NCBI GenBank assembly: GCA_034190875.2
Contig: CM067349.1
Coordinates: 9,189,933-9,253,932, forward strand
Direction of reading: 5' to 3'
Origin: Urechis unicinctus
Lineage: Eukaryota > Annelida > Polychaeta > Xenopneusta > Urechidae
DNA length: 64,000 nt
Shown: in pieces, positions 52,641 through 64,000 of the stretch
How the letters are laid out: each line of letters begins with the position of its first letter
Position numbering within the stretch: the first letter of the stretch is position 1
Notes under the pieces: model-generated
Told to the model about the DNA's origin: nothing
Databases searched by the model: none
Seen by the model: the letters and a program-made list of their open reading frames with translations, nothing else
Made by a program: the position numbers and the translations under genes

Positions 52641-53439
52641 ACTTTTGAAAGTTGCCAGCCCTGATGGCTGGTAGCTAATTTTGTTAGTTTCCACCTCTGC
52701 ATATATCACATGCTTAAAGGTGCATTTCATCAAAAAATCACTGGATTTTTAATCGGAAAAAAAAAATTGCTAATTGCAAGAGTATCTTAAATGGTGCTGA
52801 TTTCCGGAATCCAAAGTTGGAATGGCCGTATTTCTTGTTGTTCTTAAATAAACTTTCAGTTTTTCAGTCCAGTCAAAAATAGCCCTTATTTGGAAGCTCA
52901 TGTATTATTAATTTCGGAAGCGCAGAAACGTCATCACTCTGTACCGTTCGTCGCCGGCGGATGTTTAGTTTGCGCTATTTTCATTGCGATAATAGACCCC
53001 TTCGGAGTTCCGACTGCGCATGCGCCGATGTGCGGGGTCAAAGGTGAATTCGGGAAAACTCCTGCCTGGCGCGAGCGCCGCGCATTTCGAGTTAGGCAAG
53101 GCAACTCGCCCCTGGTGTTTTGATGATCTGATGCCACCTTAGGGGCGAGGGTCCGTATGGCAGAATCTGAGCGTTATAAGCAAATTTGCTCCTTCTCGCA
53201 ATGCAGACAAGGGACAGTTTTAAAAACATAGATTTTCTTATCCATAAATGCCTTACCATCAATCTTGCCTAGAGTGCAACAACAGTCATATTCCTTAATT
53301 CACAGAATCAAGGAGTTATAACCAATAGCAGGAGTAGACACGACGCCGAGATCAAAGAGATCTCGCGCGCAGTGCCTGCCTCGGCGAGATCGCCACGAGA
53401 TCTGTGTCTCGCTCACATTTCAGTTCGGCAAGTTGAGGC

Positions 53440-53522
53440 GTTAGCTGCTGTGCGAGAAACTTCATTTTCTTTTTCGAAAACTTTCACCAGTATCACCAAA
53501 CCTGATGGATTCGCCCGACGAG
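53440..53522 (+). other. Possible first exon of an unidentified gene
   Basis: gaaacttcattttctttttc leads to ATGGATTCGCCCGACGAG followed directly by a good donor (gtaattaatt), which would code MDSPDE. Upstream sequence is GC-richer than the surroundings (about 53340-53440), as in a promoter. No following exon could be identified with confidence; a short stop-ended block at 57346-57409 after a ttacag acceptor is the only other candidate on this strand. Confidence 0.2.
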
Positions 53523-54713
53523 GTAATTAATTATATATCAATAAACACGCTGATTATCATAGTTTCCTTTTTCGGGTAATCAACATGTTTTATTCGATTA
53601 AAGTTTGCAAGTGTTTATTCCGCATCGAGACGCCATATTTTCGGCTTGGAACTTCGACATATATTTTTCTATCCCTTGATATTTGTGAAATATTCCCGTA
53701 AAGGTATTCTTGGTATTCGTTGACTGAACAAAGACAAATCGAATGGTCACGATTATTAAGCTGTTTATTTTATTGAGCTGAATACGTGAGCGATAATACC
53801 TTGAATTCGAACAATTTGTCGAATCTCAAGCTTCCAGAATTTTTCAAATTAATCAAAACCTGTGCTGTATTGTTTGACAAGATAGCGGCACAATTGCCTT
53901 AACCAATAACCAAACAGAATCCATTATCAATAATTGTAAATATCCTTATGATTTACCTCCAAATCGCATCCAAATGCGACGTATATTTGACAGTCCAATA
54001 TGGCTGACAGGGGGCGATAATTTGGTGTTATTACTTACCGGTGGCATACTAATGCAATGTCAGAATACTTATATATAACTAACTATAACTTGGAATATGA
54101 GTCTTGTCCCAGCAAATTTGTACTTTGTGTCTAGTGCTCTTGTAGACTCATGTGTATCATGAATTTAATTTGGTTGAATGATTAATGGATAAATATTATG
54201 TGTTGGTAACTGTGTATTGAGAACATATTTTTAATCTTTACATATCCAGTTCAATTATGTTTTGCACGCAAAAACCTTTCCAGTTGGCAGGAAAAGGTCC
54301 AGGAAGGTTTTTAAATCGAGTACACCGCCTGTTGTTGTTAACTTGTCTATTGACACTTGCAAATGCATCCATGCCATTTCGCCTATGTCCCCGCGAATTT
54401 GACTTCGGGTCAAGGCCTCCGGTTTCCTCGCTGGCTCGCTTGATGTCGCAATACCAAGTACACCTAGCGCCGCCAAGCGCGAGCTTGTGAAAACACTCGC
54501 TGCCGAGGCACGCACGCGAGCGCCACGGCGGCGACTTCAAAGGGCGTTGCGACTCCTTATATAACTCCTTGACAGAATCGACGAAATCCAACATAATTTT
54601 AAAATTGTTGTCCAACATGGCTACCGCGCGAATCGAAAACATGAGCATTGATATCATAGCGTATTAACGAGTATTAACTCCATTATGTTGCATTGTGGGA
54701 GTCGGCCGTGTTT

Positions 54714-57244
54714 AGTTTTTGAACAAAGTTTCATGATGTGTCGTATTGTAGTGCTCAAACAGAACAATTAGACAAAACTGTAGTAATAGAAACAGTCCTC
54801 GTGTCATTTTGTCATATAATCTTGCATTCTGTCACAATTTTTCTTGAAGGGCTTTGGTAAGTTTTTAGCGAGTTCATCGGTCGTTTTGACTTGGGAAGCT
54901 CCGAAATCTCGCAGGCGGCACTTCGCCTCTGCAGCTCGGATGTGAGAGATCGAAAGTAGTAAACAGTGCGGAGCTGTCAGAGGCGGAGTTTCTTTGCCTA
55001 ATTGCGAGTCCGCGAGGCAGGCAGCTCTAATTTTTAAAATGCATGTAACAATATTCACAAAGTTTACTTGATCTCCAGCCTTTCAAATAAAGTTGTCTTG
55101 AATTAAAAAAACTGAGCGTTTTGAGTCAATCACCTGAGGTCTTGAAAACTAATATGTTAAACGTCAAAACCGTTGCTCCTCCAGTCCTGGCCGTCTGGTT
55201 CGCATCACCTTGAGTTGATCACAAGTCTTGAAAGCTTATATGTTGAACGTCAAAACCGTTCCTGATCCCGTCCTGGCACAAAGACGTGCGTCACTTTGAC
55301 GTATCACCTCAAAATAAAGCTCCAAATGTTGTTACAGCTGCGGTTAAAGACGTAACACCTTGCAAACTGTACAATAAAATATACTTTTACATACAGCTAA
55401 TGCAGTCCTTTGATGTTCATTGAGACGCTCTGGCCTACCAGCTGAGAGTATATAATCAGCCCCAAATAGCACAAAATCATTCCACTCCAACTCCACGTCT
55501 GGTGTGCTTTGTACAAGACAATTCTGAAGTACGTAAGTCAAGTGATCAACAATAATTAGAAAATGAGTCGAATTTGCGCGATAGTTGGTTGTGGTAACAG
55601 CAATTATCGACATTTCGTGAAAGCCATCAATGTAATTATGGTTCGGGTTTTCGAGGTCCCGCGGCACACCCCTATCCAGAATAAGGCCAAGTGCCCCGTG
55701 TCCAGTTAGCAACCTAGGCTACGTAACACCAGAACCCAAAATGCGCCGCCCTCCACCGAAAGATCGACCTACGCAATATACAACCAATTGATACAACTGC
55801 CAACGTGCGTGACATTATCTTTCCTTGTTTGCCAGTTGAATGTTCTGAATGCAGAGGTATGAAATTGTTTGTGAACAATGTTAAGTCTGTAGTGAATGCA
55901 GATCATTCCTACACCTTCACGTGCAATTGTCAAGAAAACTGTAGGTGTATTGGATGTCTGGAAAAGCAAAAAATGGTGATGCAACTGCAGTTAGAGGAAG
56001 CGAAGGAGGTGCAATCCAAGAAGAAGTTTGAAGACAAAACCAAGAGTTCAAAAAATTACATCCAAATTGTTGTCAACCGACGTTAAAGTATCGAAGAACA
56101 CAGGCTCTCCGTCCAGGCAGAGTTTCGGTGACCTTTTTCAATATTTAGAACTCAAAGATGTAAGACAAGCTTTGCCGTCATCACTATCAGAGAAGTACCC
56201 AACGCTCACATGCACCATTGACTGTTCTAAAATTTTCATTGAGAGACCATGCAACCTAAAGCTGCATGCCTACACGTGGTCCGACTACAAGGAGTCAAAC
56301 ACATCTCACTTGTGCCTCTCATTGATGTCATTCTTGTTATATGAGCAGCAATCAGCAACTTACATCCCCCACAAGTAAATGTTTATCTGATAGGAGGGCT
56401 AGATAGTTATTAATTATAATTGCTCATGTAGGAATTTACCATCTTGAATGTGATAAATTTAGCGTCGGTGAAAATAATATTGTATACACTGTTGCGTGCT
56501 CATGCTGTTACAACAAAAGTGTGCGTGTCAATGTTAATAATTCATTGTAAAATAATCTTGGTTTTCTTTCCAAGGCCATACTGAGTCTCATTCACCACAA
56601 ATAGCGAATTAAAGCAGAAATAAACACGTTGGAAAGGCACGAAATATCACAACTTGTGCAGCAAAACACACGCATCCACATCGGGTACACAAAAAGTTTT
56701 CCCGAATTGACCTTTGACCCGAGACTGGAAGCGCCTCGCTCGCGAGACTCCGAAGGGGTCTATGGACGACCAAAGCAAGAAACGAAGAAAAGGTGGAAGG
56801 AGAAAGAAGCTGTTAATAGATTCAGTAACTAAGGGAAGGAAGCATGAGCTAGATCAGCTGCGGTCTAACACGAGGGTCTCTTTAAGTTAGGCATTCAGGG
56901 AAGTGAGGAGTTTGACCAACTAAGATGCTGCAAAGTTTTTGCTGGACATGTCATAGGCAAAGAAACTCCGCCGCTGACAGCTCCGCACTGTTTATTACTT
57001 TCGATCTCTCACATCCGAGCTGTAGAGGCGAAGCGCCGACTGCGAGATTTCGGAGCTTCCCAAGTCAAAACGACCGATGAACTCGCTAAAAATTTACCAA
57101 AGCCCTTGAAGCAAAACAATTTGTGACAAAATGCAAGATTATATGACAAAATGACACGAGGACTGTTTCTATTACTACAATTTTGTCTAATTGTTCTGTA
57201 TGAGCACTAAAATACGGCACATCATGAAACTTTGTTCAAAAACT
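54714..57244. mobile_element. DNA transposon remnant with ~290-bp inverted repeats
   Basis: 54714-55000 and 56953-57244 are near-exact inverted copies. Shared phrases include agtttttgaacaaagtttca, ttgacttgggaagctccgaa, gagagatcgaaagtagtaaa and cggagtttctttgcct. Between them lies a broken DDE-type transposase (55805-56378) and an insertion of the poly-G-family repeat (55630-55700). A second, outer-inner pair of inverted segments (52996-53062 and 56685-56765, sharing tagaccccttcggagt and tcaaaggt(g/c)aattcggg) overlaps it, so elements are nested here. Confidence 0.7.
55805..56378 (+). pseudogene. Frameshifted DDE_4 (Harbinger/ISL2EU-like) transposase fragment
   Basis: The first frame (55805-56086) encodes a cysteine-rich segment (CSECRGMK, CNCQENCRCIGC) and then a charged, helix-prone segment (QLQLEEAKEVQSKKKFEDK). 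The frame then shifts near 56040-56086 and continues to 56378 with FGDLFQYLELKDVRQALP, TIDCSKIFIERP and AYTWSDYKESNT. The block IDC-x-x-IFIERP followed by WS-x-YK-x-x-NT is characteristic of DDE_4 transposases of THAP/Harbinger-related elements, and its Asp is the first catalytic residue. The rest of the catalytic domain (second D and E) is missing, so the copy is inactive. Confidence 0.7.
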
Positions 57245-57419
57245 CAATGTCCTATCAGAAAACAAAATACTGATGTCGCACATGTAATGTGTTCTAGCTG
57301 TTTGACCATATAATGCCATTTTGTTGTGTTACAGGTACAGCACTCGCTTTAACAAGCAGTCAAAGACTTGGTCATCAATTAAGAGGCCAAGACTAACGCC
57401 CATATACCAGATATGATGA

Positions 57420-60300
57420 CAGAAATTTTAAGGCCCAAGCAATGCGACAGCAATCACAACACCCACAATGCTCTGCTGATGACCCCGAAACATCAGTCTG
57501 AACATTGCTCCTGTGCCAAGGCCATCTACCCAAGAAGTAGAGTTGCAGGTGTCTCGTTTTGATTAAAAATATGTGTTTTTGTTGAAATGTACAAATCTTT
57601 TATTAGTCACATTCTTTTGTCTGTAAATCCAAACTGTAATAGAAGAACTCATGGAATTGGCAAATAAATAATACATGAACGCATTTAAATGTCACTTCTT
57701 TTTTCATCAGGGCTAGAATTATAAACATAAAAAGTCAAATCTGATTGCTCATTCCATAAAACAATTAGACAATAAATTATGAGATTGTTGAAACAATAAT
57801 GTTCAGAACAAATAATACCACATGTTTTGTGATGCTAGGCAATTTCAATACTGGGACTTATCAATATAATCCACACAAAAATACCAATCAGAACAATGAG
57901 ATATTTCCTGATTAAAATTACAAATTAAAACATTTAAGCTTAGTATATTACCAAAACCTACTTTGTATTAAGCCTGTATACTGTCAATACTTGTCAAGGA
58001 AGAGGTCTCTGATCTTCCACTCACAACAGGAGGGAGTTACCCTCCTGTTGCACTCCCCCAAAAAGCCGTGAATCCACAGAACCAATTGCTGATAAGTGCC
58101 GTGTCTAAGCATCTTTTTTTTTTGGTCCTCGACAATCGCATCTAACTCCTATAGCAAGTCCACCCGGTACCTGTTAATAACCTCAGTGACCATCTGGTCA
58201 AACAAAACTCCTTCCATCTGAGGTAGTGCATATGTGCTAAAGTCTGGGCTCTTGGTGCAACATTGCCACTCCACAGGGGTAGGCATTTCCCTACATTGAA
58301 GGCAGATGCACCAGTCTTGTGAAGTGGTAGTTGATGGAGTATGGAATCCTTCTTTCGGCTGTGTGGGTTGTATGGTGATTGTAAGCGCAAACTGTAGCTG
58401 TCTGTCTAACCATCAACCAACAACTGCCGCACCCCATCCAAATCCAGCCACTGCACAAAATTCTGAAAATACTATGAGTAATCAAAAGTCTTCATTTTGA
58501 TGGATTGAATATCTCCAATGAAGTTCGCTCTCTGTGACCAAAATTGCATGAAGGTTTTTGGAGCAGCTAAAGAGAGCACACTGCTGAGTTGTACAATACC
58601 TTTAAATTCTCTTTCCGTGACAGCTCTAAAGATTTAGCAGCCCCTCTACTCTGCTGTAGGGCCTGTCGAGGTCTACAAACAAATGAGAACCAGTGGAAAT
58701 ATATGGTTCGATAATTCCAACATGGGACCCCCTATTTACTGACCAAGTGATTCAATTAGGTAAGGCAAGCCCAAAAGTACCTTGTTTGAAGAAGGTGGGG
58801 CTCCTCTGGCACCTCTTCGGGCTGGTCTGCAACCTCCACCGACTTGGACACCTGTGTCATGGTGAACAATTTCAAACCATTAAACACATCCTTTCCAGTC
58901 ATAATGGATGTATTGAGTTCAATTCAAATAATATAGGAACCAACCCCAGTTCCACATAGGTTGTCAGAATCTGTACCATGACCCCTTCCACAGCCTCTTC
59001 ATGTACGTGATCCCCTTCTTGGTTTTCGATTTCCTTTAAATTTGAAAGTGGGTTGGTTCAATTTAATTAATGAATGAACATGACAAGAATAATTCAATCA
59101 ATAATGTTACAGTGTTTGAGCCAAAAGCCTGCAAAAGTCAGCCAAAATAACAATACAGATTGAAGGTCATCTCTGTCACTTAATTTCACCAAATTTATTC
59201 TAGCTATCCAAGGCTTCTACAACACCAGCATGGTGTTAAATTAGACAATTATAGACACACAATCTAAACCATGCGTATAAGTCTTATCGGACAATTAAAT
59301 CCTGCTTACGACGTACGACGGGGTTATACGTTTGCACAATACCTAGCACGACAGGGTTCACTTTTTTGCCATTTTTGACCTTGTTCGACGGGTTTTACAT
59401 TCGCATTATGCGGGGGCGCGTTCACCATGATGTCTTCATTTCTTCAACATATGCCACAATTGCGTTAATGCGGCAATTCCAGAGACGTTGTATCCAAATC
59501 CCATCTGGCTGGAGAACAGTCAACGTACCACGGTGCTGATCGCTTGTGCCAGCTCTTTGGGCAGAAGTCAGACAAGACTTAAATACAAACACATATTTTT
59601 TTTGTTGGGGATTTGAAGCGTGCTGCCATAACAAACACATCAGACTAAAGACCACGTGACAACAGTTAACGAGCACTCATCTATTTGATCAAATATCAAG
59701 ACCTCATCACACAATAGTCCTTAGACATTCTATCAATATATTTACAGTACATTAAGAACAACAAAACTCATTCAGTCTGCTTAGAACTTAATCCCACTGC
59801 ACAGGACCCATAATTAATCCTAAGCTAAAATTGAAGGTACATTATCACTAAAGATAGTGGGTGACAGCAGCTGCAAGAGACTTGTCAGGGCACGAACGAG
59901 TGACAACCCTCCTCTCCTCCCCCACCCCTGCACCCCATCCGGGCTATGAAGTGAGCTGGCCAGAAAAAAATCCTCAGCAGTGGGATCACAAAGACATACA
60001 GTGGTTTATTACATAACGTGTTGGTACAATACACAAACTACCTCTCCTTAGTTTTCCACAACAATTCATGCACAAATATAAAACACACGTTAAGCATGGA
60101 ACTGAGAACCGATTAAGTTTCCCAACATGTTTGGTATTATATATTCAAAGATTTTAATAGCCATCAAATGTACATTACAGTTAATACATTCGTTTGTTTT
60201 ATAAAAACAAGTTGAAGCAGTACAGATAAAAAAAAGTATAGTGGTAAAGGTCCTTACAAAGCACGCCAGATGAAATGTATAATTTGTCAGATTTGCACAT
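57420..60300. other. Intergenic region, no supported gene
   Basis: Only short frames without recognisable domains occur. It contains a perfect hairpin at 58024, a minus-strand AATAAA at 60010-60005 that may end the ABCG transcript, and a few acgacggg/ttcgacggg motifs near 59290-59400 reminiscent of the repeat at 10829. Confidence 0.4.
58024..58050. other. Perfect 11-bp hairpin with 5-base loop
   Basis: caacaggaggg (58024-58034), loop agtta, ccctcctgttg (58040-58050). It is GC-rich and exact. No T run follows, and the host is eukaryotic, so a bacterial-type terminator is not proposed. Confidence 0.6.
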
Positions 60301-60307
60301 ACTCCTA

Positions 60308-63888
<3,581 letters not shown>

Positions 63889-64000
63889 CTGTGGAAAAAA
63901 AGGTTGATTTCATAATTTGTCGTATAAGTGTGGCTTTAAAATGCTGTTTGAAAATTAACCTGCCGACAAAAGACACCATTATGAACCAAGTACAATTGAA

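Noticed and set aside
54238..54657. 139-codon minus-strand frame
   Set aside because: No domain is recognised, it overlaps other frames, and it adjoins the inverted-repeat element. Its arginine- and serine-rich composition follows the locally GC-rich sequence.
58024..58050. Bacterial-type intrinsic terminator
   Set aside because: The hairpin lacks a following T run, and the surrounding genes are spliced eukaryotic genes.

Overview
This is a window of animal nuclear DNA. The genes are interrupted by GT-AG introns, there are long stretches of AT-rich noncoding sequence, and microsatellites, minisatellites and remains of DNA transposons are common. Protein similarity points to an invertebrate metazoan, probably marine. 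The clade cannot be fixed from the sequence alone.

Layout: 1-7.6 kb holds no convincing gene, only a degenerate coding scrap at the left edge and a short tandem repeat. 7.6-13.8 kb is a 26-bp minisatellite split by a 5.5-kb insertion that carries a broken SWIM/YqaJ-type gene on the minus strand. 16.3-31.5 kb (minus) is a complete ceramide synthase gene, nine coding exons in every mRNA, with the eighth present in two alternative versions. 31.5-34.3 kb (plus) is a complete ribosomal protein L27 gene, head to head with the ceramide synthase across about 60 bp. 36.4-44.3 kb (minus) is an ABCB6/HMT1-type half-transporter in 16 exons. 47.0-49.4 kb (minus) is a single-exon 788-codon gene for a membrane-anchored DUF2961/GH172-like protein. 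49.5-57.3 kb is a patchwork of repeats: a degenerate array coding for WYTNGS-like units, a poly-C-anchored dispersed repeat, a PHD-finger reading frame enclosed in inverted repeats, and a transposase remnant between long inverted repeats. 60.3-64.0 kb (minus) is the C-terminal half of a White-like ABCG transporter whose ATP-binding half lies beyond the right edge.

The real genes are unrelated in pathway: sphingolipid synthesis, translation, porphyrin or metal-conjugate transport, glycoside chemistry, and pigment-precursor-type transport. The observation most worth following is in the ceramide synthase. Two phase-compatible, diverged versions of exon 8 replace the loop and last membrane helix, the region known in this family to set acyl-chain length. 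One gene could therefore make two enzymes with different fatty-acid preference. Exon coordinates were derived by hand from splice-site consensus, reading phase and family similarity. Phases close exactly for the ceramide synthase, L27 and ABCB6 models, but not for the ABCG model.
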